Shown in pieces: positions 49,209 through 58,800 of a DNA stretch of 64,000 nucleotides; the first letter of the stretch is position 1, and every line of letters begins with the position of its first letter. The position numbers and the translations under genes are program-made. This DNA comes from Anaerolineae bacterium. Lineage in GTDB: Bacteria > Chloroflexota > Anaerolineae > Promineifilales > Promineifilaceae. The notes under the pieces are model-generated. The model worked only from the letters and a program-made list of their open reading frames with translations. It was not told the DNA's origin and did not search any database. The DNA lies in contig JADLAX010000030.1 of assembly GCA_020848035.1 (NCBI GenBank), positions 1 to 64,000 of the forward strand. Reading direction: 5' to 3'.

Positions 49209-51764
49209 TTACCGCACCGTCAATTCCGTATACGCCGGGAACTGGTTCCCGTCAAAATCCTCCACGATAAAGCCAACCACATACTGCCCGGCGGCGGCGT
49301 CCAGATCGACCCAGGTGAAGGTCTCATCGGTGAAGGTGAGCGTGCCTGCTTCCTGCGTTTCCGTGTTGACGACACGGCCGTTTCCATCCAAATCCTGCCA
49401 CGTTTCCAGCACGGTGAATTGATCACCGGCCTGCGGAATGATTTCGCGCGGGCCGCCGGTGCCGTCTTCATTGCTGAAGCCGTACACCTGCTGCAAAACG
49501 CCGTCGCGGAACAGCAGCCGGGCGACGCGCTGCGTGCCATCGCTGTAGAGGTAGAGGCCATCAACCGCGTAGGTGGCGTCCTCAAACGATTCGCCGTAGG
49601 TTTGTGGCTTAAAGAGGGTCACCACCTGGTTGGTGCCGTCGCTGATGGCAAAGACGATTGGCTCCCACTCAAACTCCAGCACAAACGGCTCGTCGGGCCA
49701 GACGGGGTAGAACAGCCCGCCGACCTCCTGCGTCTCTTCGCTCTCCAGGTAGTCGGAGTCGATCACCAGCAGCGAGTTGGCGCTGGTGTCTAAAAAGCCC
49801 ACCATCAGCTTGACGTAGCCAATGTTTTCGCCAGAAATCTCCGTGGTGAGCAGGACCGGTTCGCCGGGGGCGGCTTCGTCGCTGGAGGCGGTGATGGGGG
49901 CGATGGTGATATCGCCCGCGCCAGGGGCGCGCAGCGGCGCGGTGGGAATGGCGGCCCCGGCATCGGCGGCCGAAAACGGCTCGCCGGTGTAGTGGAAGGC
50001 CAGGAAATCATCCCAGAGGGAGACGCTGCTGAAGGTGTTGGCCACGGCCGTATACGACTGTGGCCCGGTAATCGGGTTGCCGTACAGTTCTGAATTGGGG
50101 AAATAGATCGACACGCCGGTCGAACCAGGTTTGTTGGGGCCGTGTTTTTCGGCAATCACCGCCTGGTTGATGGCCGCCAAAACGCCCTCAACGGCTTCGT
50201 CCACTTCGCCGCTGCGGCTGTTTTGGGCCAACAGCTGGGCAAAATGGCCCAGGTCGATGTACGACGGCGGCACGTTGCTGCCAAAAACGCTGGTAAACGA
50301 TTGGGCGCGCGTGCGGTTTTGGGCGATGAGCTGCTGGTTGTCGTTGGCCAGGGCCAGGCTGAGGGTGTTGATACTGTCAATCAGCGGCTGAATTTGGGCG
50401 AGGTCAACGGCCGTTAACGTCACGTTCTGCTCCATTTGCTGCACCAGCTGATCGGTGGAGACATTGCTCGGCCCGCTAAACAGGCCAAACAGCCCGCCCA
50501 GCGCATTGCCGCCGCCCAGCAGCCCCTGCCGTGCTTCGGGGTCCAGAATGCGCTGATCTTCCTGGATGTAGCTGTCTACAATCAGTCGGCCCAGGTCGCC
50601 GCCGTTGATGCCGGGATTGGTGGCCAGCTCTTCCAAAAAGCCTGCATACGCCCAGCCCAACGCCGGTTCCACCTCCTGCGAGGCCACGGCATAACGCGCA
50701 TGGGGTGCCAGCGCCGAGAAAATCTCCGCGCCGCCCATCAGGCAGGCGTCCATGCCGATCAGCTCAAACTGGTCGATGCCCGTCTGGGCGCGAATGTCGG
50801 CCAGCGCCTGGTCAATTTCCATCAAAAACATGTCGTTGCCGAGAGCGGCCGTAATTGGCAGGCTGCGGTCGGTGGGTACGCTGGGGTCGGGGTCCGACCA
50901 GCCGCCGGGCCAGCCCGCGCCGTGGTCCGACATGATGAGCACGTATTTATCGGCCGGATAATTTTCAACGGCCCACACCACAAAATCGACCAGCGACTGC
51001 GGATCGGCCATGTTGACCTCGCCAACGTCCTGCACCAGTTGGGAGTTGATCGCCTGCAAATCGTCGTCGCGGGTGACGAGGTAGCGGCGGGTGCCGGTCC
51101 AATTGCCATCACCAGCATACCCGCCGCTGTAGCGGTCGAGCTGGGCCACAATTTGCACATTCTCGCTGGAGCCAACCCGCTCAGCCTCGTTCAAATCCAA
51201 GAAGATGTCTTCTTCCAGGATTTTGTCGTCGGCGTCCTGGTAAAGCATGACGGTCCAGGTCTGGTCAGACGGGCCGCTGGCCGACAGGGTGGGCAGCGGT
51301 TCGGCCGGTTGGCTGGATTGGCTGCTGCTGTCCGTATCGGTGTCGGTAAAGACGGGTTGGTTGTCGGTGCTGCCTTCGTCGCCGCCGCCGAGGAATGACG
51401 AAAGGGGAATGCCGAACACGACCAGGGCGATGACGATCAGAATGATCATCAAGGGGGAGAGCTTGCCGCCGCCGCCGCCGGGCAGCGAAAAGCCACCAGA
51501 CGAGGGGCGAGGCGAGTAGCTGCCCCCGCCGCCGCTGCTGCCACTCCCGCCACTTCCGCTGCTCGGCCGGGGTGCCGACGGCCGTCGCCGTGGTGCTTCG
51601 GCGCGGTCACGGGGGCCATCGGGGTTGGGCTTACGCCGTCGGTCTACGCGGACGCGCGGCTTGTTGTTTTGGGTGAAAAGCGGTTGGTTCAGGGTGGGGG
51701 TGGCGGCAACGGCCGTTGCCCAACTCACTTCTTCTGATACGCCGGGAAAATTGCGAGATTTCAT
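49209..51764 (-). CDS. Clostripain-family (C11) cysteine peptidase, membrane-anchored
   Basis: 851 residues. An N-terminal Pro/Arg/Gly-rich cytoplasmic segment (about 1-105) leads to one membrane helix (about 107-125, LMIILIVIALVVFGIPLSSFLGG). The peptidase domain lies outside: TWTVMLYQDADDKILEED start, VLIMSDHGAGWPGGW with the catalytic His, and LIGMDACLMGGAEI with the catalytic Cys. A C-terminal beta-rich region (about 640-850) may bind substrate. The family cleaves after basic residues and is self-activated. Convergent with the lipoprotein gene. Confidence 0.93.
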   Translation of the reverse strand: MKSRNFPGVSEEVSWATAVAATPTLNQPLFTQNNKPRVRVDRRRKPNPDGPRDRAEAPRRRPSAPRPSSGSGGSGSSGGGGSYSPRPSSGGFSLPGGGGGKLSPLMIILIVIALVVFGIPLSSFLGGGDEGSTDNQPVFTDTDTDSSSQSSQPAEPLPTLSASGPSDQTWTVMLYQDADDKILEEDIFLDLNEAERVGSSENVQIVAQLDRYSGGYAGDGNWTGTRRYLVTRDDDLQAINSQLVQDVGEVNMADPQSLVDFVVWAVENYPADKYVLIMSDHGAGWPGGWSDPDPSVPTDRSLPITAALGNDMFLMEIDQALADIRAQTGIDQFELIGMDACLMGGAEIFSALAPHARYAVASQEVEPALGWAYAGFLEELATNPGINGGDLGRLIVDSYIQEDQRILDPEARQGLLGGGNALGGLFGLFSGPSNVSTDQLVQQMEQNVTLTAVDLAQIQPLIDSINTLSLALANDNQQLIAQNRTRAQSFTSVFGSNVPPSYIDLGHFAQLLAQNSRSGEVDEAVEGVLAAINQAVIAEKHGPNKPGSTGVSIYFPNSELYGNPITGPQSYTAVANTFSSVSLWDDFLAFHYTGEPFSAADAGAAIPTAPLRAPGAGDITIAPITASSDEAAPGEPVLLTTEISGENIGYVKLMVGFLDTSANSLLVIDSDYLESEETQEVGGLFYPVWPDEPFVLEFEWEPIVFAISDGTNQVVTLFKPQTYGESFEDATYAVDGLYLYSDGTQRVARLLFRDGVLQQVYGFSNEDGTGGPREIIPQAGDQFTVLETWQDLDGNGRVVNTETQEAGTLTFTDETFTWVDLDAAAGQYVVGFIVEDFDGNQFPAYTELTVR

Positions 51765-51864
51765 AAAATGGTTCCTTCACGTGCTTATTTTTGCGCCAGG
51801 CGCCAACGCTCCCGGCACTATCTTCATTTTAGATGCCAACTGGCCAGTTTCGTCACGGGGCGAG

Positions 51865-52431
51865 TTAGCGGTGCTGCCACTGCTCACGCAGCAAGGAAAA
51901 CAGTTCGAGGTCGTGGAAACGGCCGTTCCAATACCCTTTGCCCTCAAAAATCCCCTCCGATTGGAAGCCCACCTTCAGCAGTAAATTGGCCGAGGCCCGG
52001 TTTTGCGGCATGATCCACGCTTCCAGCCGCCGCAGCCCCAGCTGGCCAAAGCCATAACCCGTGGCCGCGCTCACCGCTTCGGTCATGATGCCCTGGTTCC
52101 AAAACGGCCGTGCCAGTTCATAACCCAATTCCCCCGCATTTTGCTTCTTGTTTAGCGAGTTGAAGCCGCAGCTGCCAATCAGCTCATCATTGCCCTTCAG
52201 GGTAATGGCCCAGCGAATGCCCCGCCCTTGCCAGAAGCGGTTGCGCCGCCGCTGCAACATTTGCCACGCTTCTTCTGGTTCGGTGAAGGTGTTGATGTTG
52301 TAGAAGCGAGTCACGCGACTGTCGGAAAAGAGGCGAAAGATAGCCATCTGATCGGCTTCATCCAGGCGAAATTCGCGCAAAATCAGGCGCTCGGTCTCCA
52401 GTTGGGGAAATGTGGCAATGGTTGCTCTCAC
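51865..52431 (-). CDS. GNAT-family N-acetyltransferase (RimJ/RimL-like)
   Basis: 188 residues. Typical text: LETERLILREFRLDEAD, EAWQMLQRRR, IGSCGFNSLNKKQNAGELGYELARPFWNQGIMTEAVSA and NRASANLLLKVGFQSEG, with the acetyl-CoA pyrophosphate loop. It acetylates an amine, perhaps a protein N-terminus or an antibiotic; acceptor unknown. The start is GTG at 52431 with GGGAGG upstream. An ACGGCCGT copy encodes WNGRF near the C-terminus. Confidence 0.93.
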   Translation of the reverse strand: MRATIATFPQLETERLILREFRLDEADQMAIFRLFSDSRVTRFYNINTFTEPEEAWQMLQRRRNRFWQGRGIRWAITLKGNDELIGSCGFNSLNKKQNAGELGYELARPFWNQGIMTEAVSAATGYGFGQLGLRRLEAWIMPQNRASANLLLKVGFQSEGIFEGKGYWNGRFHDLELFSLLREQWQHR

Positions 52432-52923
52432 GCAGGCCTCCCAAATGATGCCCGCAAAGATAGCAAAATCGACCCGCTTTGACTACTGGAATCTGCCCAT
52501 TGGTCGATTTCGTTTTTGTGATTTGTTGTTCCTGTCATTCTGAACGAAGTGAAGAATCCCGCAAGGATCACATGGCAAGAACCTGGCCCAAACGAGCGAC
52601 TTGTTAATTCTCGGTTCTTTGGGAATTCAGGGGGTTTACAGCCCGTGGTGCGTGAAACGTGAAACGTGACCAGAGGGCCATCACGTTTCACGCTTCACGT
52701 TTCACGCCAGACCCCACGAAATCCTGAAGACCCGTAATTCTTGAGCGGGCGGGATGCTTCGGGGGATACTTCGGCAGCCTCAGCACAGGCTCTCAGCATG
52801 ACAGGGTGCCTTGATCGGTTATGCTGGGCAAAGTGATAACTTATGCCGTCACAGCTGCTGGCAAACTTGGTGAACTTTTCTTAACTGCATATACTTTGGC
52901 GATCTGCAAATAATTTCAGCTAA
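52432..52923. other. Divergent intergenic region with repeats
   Basis: 492 bases between GNAT and argJ. It contains repeat B at 52648-52706, a TCATTCTGAACGAAGTGAAG motif near 52537 and a CTCAGCATGACAGGGTGCC motif near 52792, both common intergenic repeats in bacteria. No ORF of note. Confidence 0.6.
52648..52706. repeat. Hairpin repeat B
   Basis: GTGCGTGAAACGTGAAACGT and the complement TCACGTTTCACGCTTCACGT lie about 11 bases apart. Confidence 0.9.
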
Positions 52924-54168
52924 ATGGAGCAGCTTGTGGACGCATTTCAATCTTACTCTGAAGGAACCGTGACCTCACCGGCGGGGTTTACGGCCGTTGC
53001 CGTTGCCGCCGGTATCAAAAAAGAGAACCAGCTCGACCTGGCCCTGGTGGTATCCGCGAGCGATTGCAGCTGCGCCGCCATGTTCACCAAAAATCAGGTG
53101 GTTGCCGCTCCGGTGATTGTGGACCGGGAAACGCTGGCGCAGAACAACAGCCGTCTGCGTGCCGTGGTGATCAATTCCAAAAATGCCAACGCCTGCACGG
53201 GAGAACCTGGGCTGGCCAACGCCCGGGCCACGCAGCAGGCCGCGGCGGCGGCGCTGGACTGTAGGGCTGACCAAATTTTGGTGCTTTCAACGGGCGTCAT
53301 CGGCGTGCCGCTGCCGCTGGAGAAGCTGGCAGCAGGTATTGCGGTTGGGGCAAAAGAGTTGTCGGCGGAAAACGGCCGTCTCGCCGCCGAAGCAATCATG
53401 ACCACCGATACCCATCCCAAACACCTGGCGGTGCGGCTGGATTTGCCCGGTGGTCCGGTGACGATTGGCGGCATGGCCAAGGGCGCGGGCATGATTCATC
53501 CTAACATGGCCACCATGTTGGCCGTGCTGACGACGGATGCCGCGATTGCCCCAGACGTGCTGGATGAACTGCTGCGTACGGCCGTTAACCAGAGCTTCAA
53601 CCGCATCTCCATCGACGGCGACACCAGCACCAACGACACCATTTTGCTGCTGGCTAATGGGGTGAGTGGAACGGCCGTAGCCGACCGCGACAGCATCGCC
53701 CACTTCAGCGCCGGGCTGAACCACCTCTGCACCGCCCTGGCACACATGATCGTGCGCGACGGCGAAGGGGCGACCAAATTTGTCGAAATTCAGGTGATCG
53801 GGGCGCAAAATGAAGCTGACGCCCACCAAATCGCCAACACCATCGCCATATCGCCGCTGGTCAAAACCGCCTTCGCGGGCAGCGATGCCAACTGGGGCCG
53901 CCTGCTCATGGCTGCGGGACGGGCGGGCGTGGCGTTTGACCAAAGTAAAATCAACCTGTGGATTGGCGGTCGGCAAGCCGATGAATTGCAGCTGGTCGCC
54001 AGCGGCACGCCAACAGCGTACCAGGAAAAAGCGGCAGCGGCCGTTTTTGCCCAGCCTGAGTTTAAGATTTTGTTGGATGTGGGGAGCGGGGGTGGGGGAA
54101 CGGCCGTTGTCTGGACCACCGACCTCAGCCATGATTACGTCAGCATCAACGCCGACTACCGCACGTGA
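52924..54168 (+). CDS. argJ: Bifunctional ornithine acetyltransferase / N-acetylglutamate synthase
   Basis: 414 residues. Transfers the acetyl group from N-acetylornithine to glutamate (and may make N-acetylglutamate from acetyl-CoA), the cyclic arginine route. The self-cleavage motif KGAGMIHPNMATML places the nucleophile Thr197 at the alpha/beta junction. Other motifs: NSKNANACTGEPGLANA, TGVIGVPLP, FAGSDANWGRLLMAAGRAG and the C-terminal HDYVSINADYRT. Length is normal. No ribosome site is evident before the ATG. argH lies elsewhere in the window. Confidence 0.96.
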   Translation: MEQLVDAFQSYSEGTVTSPAGFTAVAVAAGIKKENQLDLALVVSASDCSCAAMFTKNQVVAAPVIVDRETLAQNNSRLRAVVINSKNANACTGEPGLANARATQQAAAAALDCRADQILVLSTGVIGVPLPLEKLAAGIAVGAKELSAENGRLAAEAIMTTDTHPKHLAVRLDLPGGPVTIGGMAKGAGMIHPNMATMLAVLTTDAAIAPDVLDELLRTAVNQSFNRISIDGDTSTNDTILLLANGVSGTAVADRDSIAHFSAGLNHLCTALAHMIVRDGEGATKFVEIQVIGAQNEADAHQIANTIAISPLVKTAFAGSDANWGRLLMAAGRAGVAFDQSKINLWIGGRQADELQLVASGTPTAYQEKAAAAVFAQPEFKILLDVGSGGGGTAVVWTTDLSHDYVSINADYRT

Positions 54169-54211
54169 ACCTGGTCCCCTCCTGCTGCCGGAATGTCAAT
54201 TTGCCCAATAA

Positions 54212-54296
54212 TTGGACGCTGATTAACGCAGATATACGCCGATTTTAGCGCTATCAGCTGCGTCAAGCGGCGAAATCTGCGTCCCATTTTTTTTTG
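54212..54296. repeat. Repeat rich in CGCAGAT/ATCTGCG
   Basis: GGACGCTGATTAACGCAGAT is followed by GGCGAAATCTGCGTCC. It lies between the convergent argJ and lacI-type genes and could terminate both. Confidence 0.65.
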
Positions 54297-54307
54297 TCCA
54301 CCGGTTG

Positions 54308-55324
54308 CTAGCGCAGCCGCAAAACCGATTCGCGCACGATGAGCTGGCTGCTGAAAATTTGTTGGCTCACTGGCTGGCCGTCCATCAGACCCATGATGGC
54401 TACCGCGGCGGCGCGGCCCATTTCCACCGAGGGCTGGCGCACGGTGGTGAGCGGTGGGATGGTGTAGGCGGCCGTCATTTCATCATCGAAGCCAACCAGG
54501 GAGACATCGTCGGGCACGCGGATGCCGCGCCGGTAGAGGGCCAGGCGGGCGCCAAAAGCCATCTGGTCATTGGCGGCAAAAATGGCGGTAAACGGCCGTT
54601 TCTGCATCAGCAGCATTTCCACCGCCAGCGCCCCCGATTGCTGCAGCATGTTGCCTTCCACCACCAGCTGCGGATCGAGCGTGATGCCCGCATCGGCCAG
54701 CGCCTGAACATACCCGGCGTACCGTTGGGCCACATCAGACACGGTGTTCTGGTAATGCATCTGCGCCGTGATGTGGGCGATGTGGCGGTGTCCCATCTCC
54801 AGCAAATAACGCGTCATTTCGTAGCTTGCCTGAAAATTGTCAATATGAATGCAGTTCTCCGCCAAAGAGGCAATGGTGCGCCCCACCAAAATCAGCGGCG
54901 TTTTGTGGGCCACGGCTACCATGTCGGCTTCGGGCAGCTGACCCCCCACAAAAATTAAGCCATCCACCCGCCGGTCGACAAAAGTTTGCAGGGCGTGCTG
55001 CTCGATGTTCTCGTTCCAACGGCCGTCGGCAAACAAAGGTGAATAGTCCGACTTTTCCAGCCCCAGCAAAATGCCCTGCAAAATGCCGTCGTAAAACGGA
55101 CTGCCAAAATTTTGGGTAATCACGCCAATGGTCATCGACTGGCCGCTCGCCAGCCCCTGGGCAAAGATGTTGGGGCGATAGTCGAGAGCGGTCACCGCTT
55201 GCAGCACGGCTTCGCGCTTGTCGGCGGCCACGCCGCTGGATTTGCGCAGCACCCGCGACACGGTGCTGATAGAAACGTTGGCTTTTTGGGCAATATCCTC
55301 AATGGTTATTTTTCGGCTAGACAT
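54308..55324 (-). CDS. LacI-family transcriptional regulator of the beta-glucan locus
   Basis: 338 residues. The N-terminal HTH and hinge are ITIEDIAQKANVSISTVSRVLRKSSGVAADKREAVLQA. A periplasmic-binding-protein-like sensor domain follows, with TIGVITQNFGSPFYDGILQG and FAANDQMAFGA. It probably binds a sugar released from beta-glucan. GAGGTG precedes the ATG. Two matching operators (55352-55364 and 55483-55498) flank its own promoter and the promoter of the divergent GH16 gene, so it should control itself and the glycosidase genes. Confidence 0.95.
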   Translation of the reverse strand: MSSRKITIEDIAQKANVSISTVSRVLRKSSGVAADKREAVLQAVTALDYRPNIFAQGLASGQSMTIGVITQNFGSPFYDGILQGILLGLEKSDYSPLFADGRWNENIEQHALQTFVDRRVDGLIFVGGQLPEADMVAVAHKTPLILVGRTIASLAENCIHIDNFQASYEMTRYLLEMGHRHIAHITAQMHYQNTVSDVAQRYAGYVQALADAGITLDPQLVVEGNMLQQSGALAVEMLLMQKRPFTAIFAANDQMAFGARLALYRRGIRVPDDVSLVGFDDEMTAAYTIPPLTTVRQPSVEMGRAAAVAIMGLMDGQPVSQQIFSSQLIVRESVLRLR

Positions 55325-55342
55325 AAATCACCTCGCGACCAT

Positions 55343-55364
55343 ATTATACGCGAAAGCGTTTTCA
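55343..55364 (-). promoter_or_regulatory. lacI-type gene promoter -10 and autoregulatory operator
   Basis: On the minus strand TATAAT (55348-55343) lies 18 bases before the ATG. GAAAGCGTTTTCA (55352-55364) lies just upstream of the -10 and resembles the LacI-family operator seen at 55483. Confidence 0.75.
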
Positions 55365-55452
55365 GAGCCAGACGGCCGTTTGCCTTCATTTCACCATCAG
55401 GAGAGCCGGGTCGTTGTTGATGTTACTCATAGCAAATCTTATGCTGTGCCGA

Positions 55453-55481
55453 TTGACAAAGCCGGGTGTTTCCTTTACTAT
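55453..55481 (+). promoter_or_regulatory. Promoter of the GH16 gene
   Basis: TTGACA (55453-55458) and TACTAT (55476-55481) are 17 bases apart. The LacI operator begins two bases after the -10 box, so binding would block transcription start. The leader before 55852 is about 360 bases. Confidence 0.8.
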
Positions 55482-55482
55482 C

Positions 55483-55498
55483 TTGAAAGCGTTTTCAA
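55483..55498. promoter_or_regulatory. LacI-family operator
   Basis: TTGAAAGCGTTTTCAA is a near-perfect dyad with a central CG, the typical LacI-family operator form. Confidence 0.85.
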
Positions 55499-55851
55499 GC
55501 ATCGCTGGATAAGAGGCGAAAAGAAGGAAAACGCTGCCAACGGGGCGGCAGGTGGCCACAGCCTTGCTCCAGGCCCTAACGGTTGAAATCGACGTTGTCT
55601 CCTCTAGCAAAAATGCAAGAAAGGACGGTACGGCCGTTTGCCCAAACACCCACAAGGAGGTAGCTCAATCGATAAAAGTCTCCCACACAGCTAAACCGCA
55701 TTCCAAAGTCATACGTCCCGCCAAAGACAAAACAGCATCATCGGGTTCAGGCCACCAACGCTGAGGGGAGCCGCCGCCGTGAACCCACAGCACAGGACGA
55801 TAGCCGCACTGCGTTACGCAAAATTATCGCCTGTAAGGAAGAAAAAGAGTG
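55499..55851. other. Long untranslated leader of the GH16 gene
   Basis: About 350 bases. One ACGGCCGT near 55629. A 70-codon frame at 55552 has no ribosome site or coding character. AAGGAA lies about 12 bases upstream of ATG 55852. It could hold a regulatory RNA, but no known riboswitch is recognised. Confidence 0.5.
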
Positions 55852-58800
55852 ATGAACAAAAAAATCCAAGCTTTCATTTTTCTGGCGCTGGCTGGTTTAT
55901 TGTTGGCCGTCTTTCTGGTCCCATTAACCTTTGCGGCCACACCAGACGCAGTCATTGACGATTTTGAAGATGGCGATGCCTCGGATTGGGGCTTTTTTGG
56001 CGGCAATGCCGCTGGTGGTGGCGGCGGTGCGCTGGCCGACCGGCCGCAGGAAGGCAGCTACTACCTCAGCACTGGCTGGGGTGGCGATGGCTCCAACAGC
56101 GTTTTTTATGGTGGCTTTTTCAAAAATTTTGACAATGCCGCCCAAATTGTAACCCCCGCTGACCCCTGGTTTAACGTCTGGGTGCTCAATCAGAGCAACG
56201 CCACCGTAGACCAGTACACCCTGGAAATCACTTTACGCGAAGATATAAATGGCGATGGCTGGACCAACGGCGCGGAAGATTCCTTCCGCCTGGACACGGT
56301 GTTTAGCAGCGCCACATTTGACGACCAATGGACGCTGCTCAGCGCGCCGCTCAGCAGTTTTGCCAATTTGGGTACCGGTGGCGATGGCGTTTTCAACGGC
56401 AATCTGGATGAAATTGTGGGCGTTGTGTCAGGCGTTCAAGGCGGCTCTGGTGCGACGGTTGAGGTGGATTTTGACCAATTCTCCTTTACCTCGGGTGGGC
56501 CGCTGGGTGAACAGTCTCAGCTGGTGGATGATTTTGAGAACGGCCTGCCCAGCAGCAGCGACGCCAACGGGGTGCCCATCGGCTTCTACACCTTCAGCGA
56601 CGGCAGCCCGATTGCCATTGCCACCACCGATGCCCCACCCGCGCCCGTACCGGGTTCGGCCAGCGGCAACCAGGTTCTGGCCATGACGGGGAACGTGACC
56701 GCCTTTGCTGGCTTTATTCATGCGTTTACGGATACGGCCGTTACCACCTGGACCCCGCAAGATTGGAGCAGCTACGAAGGCTTGGGCTTTTGGCTGTACG
56801 GCCGTAACAACGGCACCACCCTCTTTGTCGATGTCATCGACAACCGCAACCCCGGCTCCACCCGCGACGACGCCGAACGGTTCACCGTCAGCCTGGTGGA
56901 TAACTTCTCCGGCTGGCAGCTGATCCAGTTCCCCTTCTCCAGCTTTGTGCGCAAAGAGATTGGCAACGGCGCGCCCAACGACGGCTTTACGCTGACGCAG
57001 GTGCATGGCTGGGCCGTCGGTACGCTCAACACGGGGGGCGAAGTAACCTACTACCTGGATGACGCCACCCTGTACGGCGTCGCCGACATCCCGGATCTGG
57101 CCGTGACCTTTGCCGCCGCCAGCTACAACATCGAAGAAGGCAGCACCGGGGCGGTGACCGTCAAGCTCAACCGGCCCATGAACAGCGATGATCCGGCCCA
57201 GGTGTCGGTGGACTACTTCACCGATTCGGGTACGGCCGTACCTGGCAATGAATACACGCCGACGTCCGGCACACTGACTTTTGTCAACGGCGGCCCGTCG
57301 GAGCAAAGTTTTGCCCTGGAAACGTTTGACGACAGCAAGTGGGAAGGCATCGAACGTGTCATCGTGCGGCTGGCCAACCCAATAGATGTGGCCGCTGGTT
57401 TTGCCGTGCAGGCCGCCGCCGCCATCGTCGACAACGACGAATACGACCCGAATCTGCTCGATGACTTTGAGCGCTTCCCGCACCTGTGGGACAGCACTGC
57501 CAACGTCACCCTCAGCAATCCCACCCTGGCGGCGGCCGATGCGCTGGCCCGCCCCGGGCAGGACGCCCTCGAAGGCGTGCTGCAAGTGGATGGCCCGCTG
57601 GCGGTGCAAATTGAAGCGTTTGGCCAGCTGTGCAACCGCGGCCGTGGTGTGGTGCCGGTGGTCCTGTACTCCACGGCAACCTTCGCTGCCACCTCTGTTG
57701 ATCATACGACGGTAACGCTGGGCAACGCCACCGAGTTCAACATCGATCGGCGCACCGGCCTGCCCAAGCGTACGCAAGTGGACGTAAACGGCGACGGCCG
57801 ATTGGACCTGCTGTTCCACTTCCGCTATGCCGACACCGGGCTGCCCTGTTACCCGGAGGTGGTGCCGTTTAACGGCTTCACCTACGCGGGCCAGCCAATC
57901 ACGGCTGGTGGGGCCAATGCCCGCTTCAGCCGCGACTTTGCCAGCGGCGCAGATTGGTCCGACGGCGAGGCGCTGACCTTCTGGTATTACGGCAGCGGCA
58001 GCGGCGAAGAAGTGACAGTGAATCTCAAAGACAACCGCGCCCCCGACCCCGGTCCAGCAGGCTGGAGCCTGGTGTGGAGTGAGGAGTTTAACGAAGCGGC
58101 CGGTACGCCGCCTAATCCAGAATATTGGAGCTACGAGATTGGCGACGGGACGCTGAACGGCATCCCCGGTTGGGGCAATGATGAGTTCCAGTATTACACC
58201 GATGATCCGGCGAACGCCGCCACCGATGGCAACGGCAACCTGGTGCTGACCCTGCGCCCGGCGGATGGGTCGCTGGAATGTTATTATGGCTCGTGCGACT
58301 ATACTTCAGCCCGGTTGGTTTCCTGGCGTAAGGCGGAATTTGCCTACGGCCGTATCGAATCTCGCCTCCTGGTGCCCGACGGTGGGGCTGGTTTGTGGCC
58401 TGCCTTCTGGAGCCTGGGCACCGACATCGACGTGGTGGACTGGCCGCAAACGGGCGAGATTGACTTCATGGAATACGTCAGCCGCCTGCCCAACGAAATC
58501 TTTGGCACCATTCACGGGCCGGGTTACTCTGGCGGGCAAAGCTTCGGCGGAATCTACGACTTTGGCGGTCCTGTAGCCGACAATTACCACACCTTCACCA
58601 TCGAATGGCAGCCGGATCGCATTGAGTGGTACGTGGATGGGATTCTTTACCACACCGCCACCCCGGCCGACGTAGCCCCCAACGAGTGGGTATTCAACGA
58701 CCCGGTCTTCCTGATCCTGAACATGGCCATTGGCGGCAACTTTGGTGGGGCGATCGATCCCAATCTGGAGCTGCCGCAGGCGATGGCTGTGGATTACGTG

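Noticed and set aside
55552..55764. A 70-codon gene in the GH16 leader
   Set aside because: No ribosome site, no similarity, composition unlike coding sequence; more likely untranslated leader.
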